From Strongylocentrotus droebachiensis (lineage: Eukaryota > Echinodermata > Echinoidea > Camarodonta > Strongylocentrotidae), in contig JAVYIG010006538.1 of the NCBI GenBank assembly GCA_035222895.1, forward strand, positions 52,308 to 116,307: a stretch of 64,000 nt of DNA, written 5' to 3'. Both the position numbers and the translations under genes were made by a program. Positions 41,401-50,600 of this stretch are shown in pieces (the first letter of the stretch is position 1; every line of letters begins with the position of its first letter). The notes below the pieces were generated by a model. The model searched no databases and was not told where the DNA came from. It saw only the letters and a program-made list of their open reading frames with translations.

Positions 41401-44400
41401 ATGTGGCAATAAAAGAAAGTGTTACTGTTGCCAATTTGAAGAACAATATGTAATAAAATTTAATCCTACAAATAAATCCTGTCTTGAAAGGGTTAATACA
41501 AAAGTTTATTTTTCCGGTGGCATTTGTTAATAGGCCTTGAGATGTGCAATGACTCAGTGGTAGAGCACTCTTCTTCTAACCGAAGGTCCTGCGATAAAAA
41601 CGATGCTGTTGCTTTAATTCCCTCCAAACTAAGACATAAATCCCAAATTAGGAAGTCCCTTGAGTAGGGCTAATACTTGTAGTCAATGGGTTGCTTATCT
41701 ACAAGTGTATTCGATTAAACTCTGTCACCTTGCTGCATGAGTAATAAATGAAACTCTGTTGTCTTTCTTTTCTGTCACTCTAGGGCCCAGACAATCAGAA
41801 AAGATACATGGTTCACCTCAAGAGTTTTAACGGTCCTATATACGTGCTTCTAGTCAACAAGGATGAGACGAGCAATAGTCCTGTGGTGGTTCCAGTACCG
41901 CCCCACAACCTACAGCCTCCTGCACCTGCCCAGAGAATCACCAGAGCTAGTCGGCTCGTCCCGGCAGAACCAATAGGTAACAAATCGTGGAAGCCTTGTG
42001 GAGGTGATGTCCTCAACAATGGATGTTATAGACTAAATTTTCTCATCACTTTTTTGGTTACATCTCAAAGATCCATTCATATATGAAAATGATCTGCAAG
42101 GGGCTAGTTTGAAAATGTTCATGTGCCTGAGTAGTGCAGTATTTGGTGTTTGCTTTTATTTTTTTAGACCATCATGAATTGAAAATGCTTTTGTGGCATT
42201 GTCACATGTACCTCTTCTTCAATTTTTTTTTAACAAGCACCTACATTTTTCAAATGCTGTGTACACTTTGAAAATGGTTATCCTAAGCTTTAACTGAATT
42301 CGATTAAGGTTGTCAAATAAATGTCCAATCTGTATTAAAACCTATCGCGATATTGGTCACAGTAAACTTGAATCCTGTATTAAAAAAGTGTTTTTAATTG
42401 ATATACTTATGATATGAACAGGGATGTTTTTGTGTTGCAAACTGATCTTTACCGTTTATTCTACAAGCAAATAAACTATTATTTATGACATTGATTACCC
42501 TTTCAGCACAAGCCATTTCTGCGCCGACAGTAGTAGTACAGCAGCAGCAGCAGGTGCGGCAACCTACACCACCCACAGTAGTGGCTACACCAACCCCAGT
42601 CTCTGTCATTCCTGTTGTAGAACCTATGCTTACTGAAACCAAGATCAAGGAAGAGGTGACGGAAGAGAGCTTAAATGGTGCTAGTCCAGGTGAGATGAAG
42701 TAGAGTTTTTGCAATTGCTCAGTCTCTTCCTCTCTCTCTCTCTTTCTCGTTTTCCTATATTTCCTGTTCTTTATGTCTTTCTATCCCTTTTCCTCTCTCT
42801 GTATCTCTCTCTCCCTCTCTTATATCTCTTTTTTATCTCTTCGTTTTCTTTTTAACTCTTCTTTATTCCATCCCTAGTCCAGGTGAGATGGAATATGCAC
42901 TCCCCCCCCCCCCCCCCCCCCTCTTTCTCTCTCTCTCTTATTTTACCCCTACGGCTAGAATAGAGGGCGGTGTCCCATGTCCAAGTTGTATGTGAACATT
43001 CTGATAAGTTTTTCCATGACTCTCTTGTGCTCTTCACCCCTTCGTCTTTCATTCCCCCTCATTTACTCCAATATTTACTTGTATCTTTTACTTTGTTTAC
43101 TTAAAATTCTCTGTGTTTGTCACTCTAATCCTTTTGATAAATCTGATATCATCCTACAAACACAGACATTCTCTGCATATTCTCATCTGTTCACTATAAC
43201 TCAGAAGAAGAAAAAAGCAGCCTTTGAAGTTCAGTTTTCAGCTGCCTTTAGTTTAGAATTTTATGTTATGATCCTTCCATAGACTGAATGAAAGAACACG
43301 ATAATCCAGTCCAGTATAGGAATAAATAGTCAAAAGTTGATATTTTATTCCTAAAGCAGAATTCCCTACATGGAGTTTGAAATTAGGATATCTATACAGT
43401 TTGTGTGTGTGTGTTTTTACACATACGATGTCACTGTTAATTATGTTGGGCATGTGATCTCATGTAGTATTGGATTACAAGATAGGACCTTCCCACTTCC
43501 ACAAAGCTGAGGTGTCAAAAATCCTGCTGGCAGTGTCGCGTTTCTCACCCGTATCGATCACGCGTCTTCTTCTCTTAACCTACTTTCATTATAAGTCAAT
43601 GTACTTGTATTATAAAGGTCATCTTAGATTATCAAGGTCATGGGTATTTGTCAATGATGATGATGATTTGGCTTCCTGTACTGTGTAGCCTCTATATCTG
43701 TCATATGCTGTGATACTCTAGACAGTGCAATAGTATACTAATGTTTAGTTATACTTATAGCCAAGTGGCCATTTTGAAGTTCTCAAGCATATCAGGTTCA
43801 CATTTACACTTGGATGAAGAGTTTAAATGTTGAAGAATGACTTCATAATAATACTAATTTTCCTTTTTTATATAGTGCTTTAAGCCCGTCTGCACTAGTT
43901 TGGCCAGGGGAGATAAGACCTCCCTGCAAGGTCACTGACATGTGGTTATCTCATCAAATCAGCTCTCAATTAACATAAGAAAAAGGTGATCATGGGGGAC
44001 CAACAGGCACTTATTAGGCATTGTTTGCTATATAGAAGGCGCAAGTAGCTATAAGTGCAGTTGGGCTTTAAGACAATGTCTCTAAGCGCTTTACAGATAT
44101 AGTTACCTAATGATGTTAGCGCTAGGCTGGGGCTCAAACTCTCAAGTTTTAGTTGAGGTTGAATGACCTTGACACATCCACAATAGGTATTTCTTATATG
44201 AGAATGACTTTCCTATTTTCAGATGAAAACACTCCAGAGTGACTGATTGTATTTTTAATGACTTCTAGGCTATAAAGGAAGTTTGTAGGCACCTTGAGCC
44301 TCCCTTTGGTTTATTATTTTACCTCCCTTATTTTACCTCCCTTATTTGCCTTCTTATAACCATTTGATGTATTTCCTTGTTACAGAGAGTCTGAAAGATC

Positions 44401-47400
44401 TTCAAACAGATATGCTGTTTGATCCTTATAAGGAAGGAATGTATACGGATGACTTTGCAGACCCTGAAAGTGAGTATACTTCTTATGACATTGCATGTAT
44501 CACATCAACCAAGTACTGATTATTAGTAGAAACATTGCAACACTTTGAATGTAAGCATTTTCTCTCTATTAATCCTGGAAAGTAAAGAGCTTCAGCTACA
44601 GAGTGGTTGTATGGAGAGGCTTGAGCTGAGGATGTTAGGTACTCTCTCACTACTACTGAGCTCTATAAATGTGTAACTTGCAATGTTTTAAAAATTGATT
44701 GAAAACTGGCAAAAATAATTGCTGACTAAATGTCAAAAGTACATTTTAACTGTCTAATTATTCTTGTTCCAACTTAATGTTGTCAATTCATTGCCAATCT
44801 GTGTACTTCAAGAGACCCCAATGGCTGTCCTTGTGTTTGCTGATGGTTTTTCCAAGTACAAATGTTTCAGTAAAAGATGTAGCTTTAGTAAAATACTGTA
44901 GAATATAGCTTCATTTTGAGCAATGTTTACATTGCAAATATTGAATTATTGGTAATGAAAGGAATGATTTAAAAAATTGGTGGGACTTTAGTTTAAATGG
45001 AAATTTTAATGAACATATATTGCATGAAGAGGTCTGGAATGCACTTATACAGACTATGGTATCACAGGGGAGGTCTGTGTTTCTGATCAGTGAAACGCTG
45101 GAATGTTGAAGTGAGCATTGATGTGTTAATTAGATTAGATAATCCTGGTCTTTGTTGAGAGAGAAAAGATCTTATCCATGAACTTCACACATCTAGTAAT
45201 CAATACATCCACCCTCCCACAGGAGGTCCTAGTTTGGGAAAGACAAAACTTAAAGAGACAGTTGGGTTTAAGTGAAAAATAAATTCCTGGCTTTCTTTCT
45301 CATTCTGTTTATTCAGATATAGTAGACTCAGTAGATCATAGTAGACTTTGTAACAATGTCAACAGAGAATGTTTGCCCTTTCTTATGTACTAATATTCTG
45401 AATGGGACTAAAATTTAATGCTAAAAGTATGTGTAATCCCATACAATGCTTTTCACTCCTTGATTTTGCATCAAGATCAAGTCAATTCATTATCACTAAA
45501 GTTAATGATCCCAAAACTATACCATGCATGTTTTAGTAACATGTACCACATAATCAACCTTTTCCATTAAAACTTCTAGAGTTACGTTCACAATGCAACA
45601 GCATGACCGGTATTGAACTTTGCTTTTAAATCTCAAAACAAAGGCCCCCAGGCTGGGTGGGGACCCGATAGGAAATGACTACAAAGAACCCATTGTAACT
45701 TAAGAGTGCTTTTGAGGTTTATACCCTTTTCTAACTGCACTCTATCGGAGTCACACCGATGAAAATACCGATTGAATTTTCCTTATGTAAACAAAGGTGA
45801 AACCGCAGTTTTCCCCCTGTCGGTTTCTAACTGCCGGTGAAATTCACTCGCTGTGATGTGGCGAGCCCTTGCCGGAAGTGAAGAATTATTACGTAATTCG
45901 TCCTTGTTTTCACGAAGTGACGGTAGTGAGGAAAATCGTCACGCAAAGTGAATGCAATTTTTTTTCACTACCGTCACTTCGTGAAAACAGCGACGAATTA
46001 TTAAGCCCGCGCTCCATCTAGCTAGCATGCAGCATGTTCAACCATAAGTCAACAAACACAGCTGGTTACGATAAAGCGCGCGTACACTGCGACCTTTGAC
46101 CATTTTAATCGCTGTTTTAATCGCCTTTTTCTCCCGAACGTTTTCTAACTGCACGTTTCATCGGTGTCACACCGATAGAATGAGAATTTCTCCTGCTCTT
46201 GAGCAGGAGAATTTAATCGCCTATTTCTCTTCTTTTCATCGGCTATTTAATCGCCTTTTTCTCCTCTGTTGCTTTCTAACTGCCACTTTCATCGGATGCG
46301 TCCGGATGCATCCGATGAAAATCGGTGCAGTTAGAAAAGGGTATTAGTGTCTGTAGAGAGTTGAAGAAAATTTGCCCTTGTTCTATAGTACTTGTTGAAT
46401 TCTGTCAAAGAATGCTGGTTGGGGTAAATTTAAGGTCTTTAAATGAACGTGTAATGGTAGAATGCACATTTTTGTATCTTTGGTTATTTTTTCAAATGGA
46501 AATGATTCCTGTTAACATATGAAAAACATATTATTGTTAGTCTCTAGGGTAAATCTGATTCAAATGCAAACAAAAATGATATCTGGGCCTTGTAGTATTA
46601 CATATATGCCAAGCAGATGTACACCTATGAATTTTGAAACAATTAATTGTGATTCAAATTAAAGAATTACTATTAGATTTGTTACTATTGATTATAAGCA
46701 ATAGATGTTTTTTTATGGCAAAAGGCAACTGTTTAAAGCTAAAGACCAGTTATGGTCATGCGATTGCATTGTGAAAGAAACGTTGTGAAATCGATCAGAA
46801 AAGGTTGATCATCTAGCATAGATGTACTGCAAGGTTCTGGAATCATCAAAATGATAAGAAATTTGGCCAAGTTTTCATAAAGTTAGAAGCACTGTACACA
46901 GAAAGATGTATATGGGACTACACACACGTGCCCGACACGTGCATTTCATATCTCTCAACAGGCGAGAGATACACTAATTTACCAAATATATCAATTAGTA
47001 GGCGGTTTCCCGTCAAAATTGTATCATCATGTAATATTCAAAACATATTCTTTCACATGATTGGTAATAAGAGCTTCCATTTCATTTTTTGAAATTGGGG
47101 CGTTTCCAATACTGGTCTTTACCTTTAAAACTACCCATATGGATAAGAGTATTTTATCCTGAAACATGGTAGTACAAGATTCTTCAACATATCTTCCATT
47201 CTAAATCTAAGTACAGAGTATTCATGTATGAGTATCGCATTTGTGTAATAATTATAGCATCTTTCCTTAGCTCCTCTGTAGGCATTATTAAAGCAGTTAG
47301 TTTTAATTTCTGTGATTGACATATCACTACATCTACAGGTAGTGGTCAAGAGAGTAGATGCCATGTCAAAATACTTGTTACAGACCATATTATATTTGTC

Positions 47401-47626
47401 AGTTGGATAATCTGCATGCTCCTACAAAATGGAGATTGAGAGACTTACTATGCATATGTACATCTTATGATAATGCATTTAACCAAGATGCTATTACTTT
47501 CTTTTTATCTCCACAGCGTATCCCTTACTGCGATTATCACCTGCGCCTAACGATCAAGACTATTACTTCAATCTTGATGACAGCGAAGGTGCTGCAGACC
47601 TCTTTGATCTCTTTTCCCAATTATAG
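29370..47626 (+). CDS. E2F4/5: E2F transcription factor, E2F4/5 type (complete, 8 coding exons)
   Basis: DNA-binding cell-cycle transcription factor that pairs with DP proteins and is held by p107/p130/Rb pocket proteins. The spliced frame is 1068 bases, 355 residues. Winged-helix DNA-binding domain at about 11-76, with [14 protein letters not shown] and the E2F signature [19 protein letters not shown]; leucine-zipper and marked-box region at about 77-200 ([20 protein letters not shown], then YVTHEDLC and [16 protein letters not shown]); a Gln/Pro/Val/Thr-rich linker at 230-291; and a C-terminal pocket-binding motif at 334-350 ([17 protein letters not shown]). The absence of an N-terminal cyclin-binding extension and the short length fit E2F4/5 rather than E2F1-3. 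Exon phases sum exactly to the stop. One intron is U12-type. Confidence 0.95.
29873..30282. mobile_element. TIR/foldback element in E2F intron 1
   Basis: Ends CAGTAGGGGCGCTGGTCCGA and the inverse TTCGAACCAGCGCCCTACTG extend to about 50 bp (ATAAGGAT-GTCCGCAT-AACGAGGAT blocks). The interior is GC-richer than the intron, with no open frame. Begins about 390 bp after E2F exon 1. Confidence 0.75.
30574..30937. mobile_element. TTAA-flanked element, family B copy 1
   Basis: TTAA-bounded with AGATATAGACT ends. Its right half (TTTACCAAATATAT, TTGGTAATAAGAGCTTCCAT) is shared with the copy at 46732-47129. Confidence 0.65.
32187..32456. mobile_element. CAG/CTG-ended element with G-tract module (hAT-like)
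   Basis: Ends CAGGCGCGTACGCAGG and CCTGTGTACGCCCCTG; flanks TTTCAAAT and TGTCAAAT form a probable 8-bp target duplication. Inside, the unit TCGCAACGACTCAGCCAGCC occurs twice, the first copy followed by a run of about 24 G. The same unit occurs twice in the element at 53107. Confidence 0.75.
33060..33250. repeat. Short direct repeat (GGTTTCCGATCGATAACT)
   Basis: A block of about 45 bp (GGTTTCCGATCGATAACT... TTTGACGGATTTTAAT) occurs at about 33061 and 33205. The flanking TCGCCGACAAAGTCGGAGG hairpin suggests a transposon remnant. Confidence 0.55.
33475..33860. repeat. Tandem duplication, about 195-bp period
   Basis: AGTTCAAAACTACATTTTAAG starts units at about 33475 and 33669. Both continue with TGGATACTGCATAAATCTT, GGTAGATATGAGAGTAGA and CTGCATGAAAAGT. 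No frame is conserved between units. Confidence 0.75.
36487..36596 (+). CDS. E2F4/5: E2F exon 2: DNA-recognition helix
   Basis: Encodes [20 protein letters not shown] and [16 protein letters not shown], the DNA-contacting RRIYD helix and the start of the dimerisation region. Ends AA, completed to Lys in exon 3. The intron before it is about 7 kb. Confidence 0.95.
37317..37834 (+). mobile_element. hAT-type TIR element carrying an RT-derived cargo (copy III)
   Basis: Ends TAGTGCTGTA and TTACAGCACTA with a perfect 8-bp target duplication GTCTTAGA on both sides (37309-37316, 37835-37842), diagnostic for hAT. Foldback arms contain TTTAACCGTCCGG. The interior encodes SWFESNL, and in a shifted frame [17 protein letters not shown], the reverse-transcriptase piece also seen at 876 and 12221. 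Confidence 0.88.
38226..38387 (+). CDS. E2F4/5: E2F exon 3: leucine zipper, ends at AT-AC donor
   Basis: Encodes [20 protein letters not shown] and a zipper-like helix ending VTDDVENS. A conventional GT donor in the right phase is absent. The exon ends AG directly before ATATCCTTTC, a perfect U12-type AT-AC 5' splice site. Reading through would hit TGA at 38404. Confidence 0.9.
38388..39648 (+). other. U12-type AT-AC intron of E2F
   Basis: Starts ATATCCTTTC (consensus ATATCCTT) and ends CAC/A. A branch-site TCCTTAACT lies at 39631-39639, about 10 bases before the acceptor, as U12 introns require. No other intron read in this window has these signals; the rest are GT-AG. It also holds a GTTTCACAAA-ended transposon at 38501-38651. 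Confidence 0.9.
38501..38651. mobile_element. GTTTCACAAA-ended miniature element, copy 2
   Basis: GCGTTTCACAAAACTTGTCA start and CTTTGTGAAACGGGTCCC end; inverted copy of the elements at 5109 and 59627. Lies in the AT-AC intron, about 110 bp from its donor. Confidence 0.75.
39649..39757 (+). CDS. E2F4/5: E2F exon 4, follows AT-AC acceptor
   Basis: Joined to exon 3 at AG/A it reads [20 protein letters not shown] and [17 protein letters not shown], the start of the conserved E2F coiled-coil/marked-box domain. A GT-AG reading starting after ATTAG would lose the Arg-Leu and break the phase. Confidence 0.92.
40000..40225 (-). mobile_element. Partial family B copy
   Basis: In reverse complement it matches 46740-46920 (GTTCTGGTCATGCGATTACA, AAGGTTCTGGAGTCATC, AGAAAGATGTATATGGGAC). 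Confidence 0.55.
40402..40926 (+). mobile_element. hAT-type TIR element with related cargo (copy IV)
   Basis: Ends TAGGGCTGCGACGGG and TGCACAGCCTTA with a perfect 8-bp target duplication ATATATAC (40394-40401, 40927-40934). Arms form a foldback of TACTCGGGTAC and GAATATTCG motifs. The interior keeps the cargo flanks (ACTCACCACTCAGAAACT, TTCAACTGCAACTCGAAG, TTTTCGGCG), but the reverse-transcriptase core is deleted. Confidence 0.82.
41553..41625 (+). repeat. tRNA-like SINE remnant
   Basis: TGACTCAGTGGTAGAGCAC is a good tRNA A-box/D-arm; the B-box position is degenerate and the acceptor stem does not pair, so this is a SINE relic rather than a tRNA gene. A second possible SINE relic lies at about 61165-61310 and continues past an inserted element. 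Confidence 0.45.
41784..41976 (+). CDS. E2F4/5: E2F exon 5: marked box
   Basis: Encodes [20 protein letters not shown] and [11 protein letters not shown], the marked-box beta strands, then a Pro-rich linker ([15 protein letters not shown]). Confidence 0.93.
42507..42689 (+). CDS. E2F4/5: E2F exon 6: Gln/Pro/Val-rich linker
   Basis: Encodes [20 protein letters not shown] followed by [14 protein letters not shown] and an acidic KIKEEVTEE patch (possible sumoylation-like context IKEE). The last 9 exon bases and the GTGAGATG donor are repeated exactly about 200 bp downstream. Confidence 0.9.
42720..42945. repeat. CT-rich low-complexity tract with poly(C)
   Basis: Runs of CTCTCT and a 20-base C tract follow E2F exon 6 directly. 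A 17-base copy of the exon 6 donor boundary lies within it at about 42875. Confidence 0.8.
43884..44067 (+). mobile_element. TTAA-flanked miniature element, family A copy 3
   Basis: Same orientation and internal order as the copy at 2507, TTAA on both sides, GCCC/GGGCT ends. Lies in E2F intron 6. Confidence 0.75.
44386..44469 (+). CDS. E2F4/5: E2F exon 7
   Basis: Encodes [20 protein letters not shown] then TDDFADPE, an acidic transactivation-type segment. GTTACAG acceptor; GTGAGT donor; phase 1 at the end. Confidence 0.88.
45721..46344. mobile_element. Composite foldback element with repeated TTTCTAACTGC modules
   Basis: 20-bp perfect ends (ATACCCTTTTCTAACTGCAC and inverse) with a probable TTA target duplication. 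The interior has TTTCTAACTGC four times, each followed by a small hairpin: ATCGGTGTCACACCGAT, CATCGGATGCG...CATCCGATG, TCTCCTGCTCTTGAGCAGGAGA, and a larger TCACTACCGTCACTTCGTGA pair. No protein frame. Harbinger-like by target site, otherwise unclassified. Confidence 0.8.
46732..47129. mobile_element. TTAA-flanked element, family B copy 2
   Basis: Ends TTTAAAGCTAAAGACCAGT and ACTGGTCTTTACCTTTAAA, 18 of 19 positions paired, containing TTAA. Interior shared with 30574-30937 and 40000-40225. Located in E2F intron 7. Confidence 0.78.
47517..47626 (+). CDS. E2F4/5: E2F exon 8: pocket-protein-binding C-terminus
   Basis: Encodes [13 protein letters not shown] then [17 protein letters not shown] and ends LFSQL with TAG. 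The DYxxNLDxSEGxxDLFD pattern is the pocket-binding motif of E2F proteins. Confidence 0.94.
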
Positions 47627-50600
47627 GGAAAGCTCCAGCAAAGAAATCATTCCTTGTAAATTTTTCTATATGTTCATTTTTTTATACTGGTAGTGGCCTT
47701 TTTTGAAGAACAAATGAAATGAATGAATTTGATTTTTTGTATTGTTTTATTTCCTTGTTTTATATGTTTCATTGATAATGTGATTCTTTATCAAACTTTG
47801 GGTTATGTAATCACAGGCAACGTTGCAAATCCTTGTTCTGAAATTTTATGAAGTAGATTGGAACTGTTTTCAATGAATTGTGGAGCTACAAGCCATATAA
47901 TATATCTATATATATATATATATGATTTAAATATACCTCCTTCTGTTTTCATTTTTGATTTGTTTTATTGCTGTATTTAATTTAACAATGAGCTACGTGA
48001 CAAGAGGTTTTTAAAAATATTTTTATGATTTTATGAATAATCATTGCCATGAACTGACAGGAAAATATTATGAATATTGAAAATCCATTGTTTTGCATTC
48101 TTTCTATGATAGCAGTGAAAGATAATTGTGTTAACATCAAGAATATTTTCTTAATTTTGTATGAAGTCTGTCCATTGATTTAGATTTATCCAATTTGAAA
48201 GTGAACGATGCCTTCTCTGCATGCTAAAGTATTGCTGCATGAAGCTATACCTCTGTATCCCAGTACTCCCAATCGATAAAGCAGACTCGGAAATTAGGCT
48301 GTTTTTTTAGTCGTTGTATCTGTTACAATGAGCAAATAATTAATGTTACCCCATTACATGAATCTCATGTGTTTATACTTGTCGCTCCAAAGCACATTTG
48401 GAAAAGGCATCTAGATTTGCATCTACCCTCAGAAATGGAAATGATTTACCGGTAATCAGAAATTACTGGGGATTTTCTAAAGGTCAGCTCTCATTTTATA
48501 GGTACCCTCCATCCAGAATATTGTCAAACATTTCACAAATTCACAAATTGATTTAAGTACATTGCTATATGATTATGCAGTATGTATATTACTGGTGCAT
48601 ACCAAAGCAGCAAGTTGCCTCAGTATAGGCTCTCTAGCTCTTAGGTTTACTGCACCAATAGTTTAAGGTGTTGAAAGAGTCACTGATTGAGGAATAGAAA
48701 CCCAATTTTTGTGAGTTTTATAAGAATTGTCATCAACTCTATTATGTACGTGTAGGTAGCGATACAATGCTGAATTTGGTGCAGTTGACAGTCTTTATTC
48801 CCACTTTACCCTGTTTATGCCATTATATTCATCAGTCAAATTAAAAAACAAGAAGTTGATGAAAGAGGAGCTCACGTTTGTTGCTAAGCCTGATGCGAGA
48901 GTGATCTTATCCCTTCCTCAATTTACAATGTTAATTTTGAAATGCTGTAAAATAATGAACATCATTATTCAAAGGAGAAACGAGACAGAAATTGAATAAA
49001 TCCATGAATCTATATATGCTTAAGCAGGATTCAGGGATAGCCTACACTCAGTACTTGATAGCACGCACTGCAATGTTTTGAAGTTGTAAATAGGAATTGT
49101 GAAAAGTAAAGTGCATGCAAAGAGTCCTCTGTTGGATAAATATTCTTAAGGTTCCATGAACCTGCTCTCTCCCTTTGTGTTCGACAACAACCCTACCATC
49201 TTCCAGACTTTGTATGACAATGCTGTAGCCTTGTTGCTTCATGTGAGTTTTATATGTAAAGCGAATCAAAGTTAACAGAATAGAAGCCGTGTTAAGTTAA
49301 TGGTAGGAATAAAGTTAAGGTGGTGCATGGTCTTTGAAGTTAGTTGGATGAATGGTTTTACATGTTTTGGTAATTTCTCAATGGTTCTCGTGAATTTGTT
49401 CACTCTCTCGCCCCGTAGTCCACCTAGCCATTTTGTTGATGCCACTTATGTTAGGCTCCAGTCAGAAAAGGATCTTGTCACTATTAATACCTATGCTCTA
49501 TTTAATTCATAATGTATGTTGTGTCTTGTAGAAATTGAACCCTGTTTATCATCAGAAGAAGATTTGCCCTTCAATTTTTGGAAAATATATTTATTACCCT
49601 GTTAACATCTGTATAAAAACCCTAATATGAAAATACATGTATATATGAAATTCTACGTAGCATTATGATTCCGCTTCTCCATTTTCTCTTTCCTACGTGT
49701 ATTTGTTTTGATGTGAGAGCATTTGTTTATCAAGTTTTGCATAGATCCACAAATTTTAAACAACTTTATGCTACTATCACAAAGGTTCGTACGAACAAGA
49801 ATTTTGTACGAACGTCCCTGTTTTTCCATTGTCTTCCCGAATTTCCATTGTCTGAAAATCGTTCCTGATGTGTCGATGGCCATGTCTCTTGGTACACGAT
49901 GCTTGGGTACACGAACCGAGTATCTTTCTATGTACGCCTTCACCAAAATGATGGCGAAATCAAAAATACATTGCAGCGCTTGTAAAGCTACGTTGGTAAA
50001 AAATGCCCTACCTTTAATATGACTATTTTATATCGGTAGTGATACTTACAAGAATAATGGCATGGATTATAGGAAGAGGTTTTCCATATTTGTTAATGTC
50101 ATAAATGATAAAGGGCATATTTCACAGAAATGCTTCATGTCCATTCACCTGACTAGTTGGGCAAAACTGTAGTTTTTATCTAATATTTGATTCCATTCCA
50201 GTTCACTAAGATGAAATAAGTGAGTAAAGGAGTGAATAAAGGGCTTCAAGTAATTAAATAGAACTGTTAGCATATGATAGGTCAGCTTTTGATCATAGAA
50301 TTTACAATTAAATTAATTAAATTGATAAATACCAATTTATAGGGAACTATATTGGAAAGAAAGCCTTGGAACATGCCATTTTAAAGGCGGTGGTATGTAT
50401 TCTAAGTTTGTTGTTGAGGATTTTGTTCAAGTACTTTAATGCAGTCACTCATTTAAGTTATCAGCAGATTGTCAACACTTTTCTGCAAATTTTCAAGAGC
50501 ATTCTGTTAAATGATCACTCGAGGAATGTTTGAACATTCTTTGTATTCAATATCTACCCTGTGTTGACTATTCATGCAGAGCAGCAGCATTTTATGGTAT

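Noticed and set aside
41553-41625. tRNA gene
   Set aside because: A-box present, but the anticodon arm and acceptor stem do not pair and the B-box is degraded; treated as a SINE relic.
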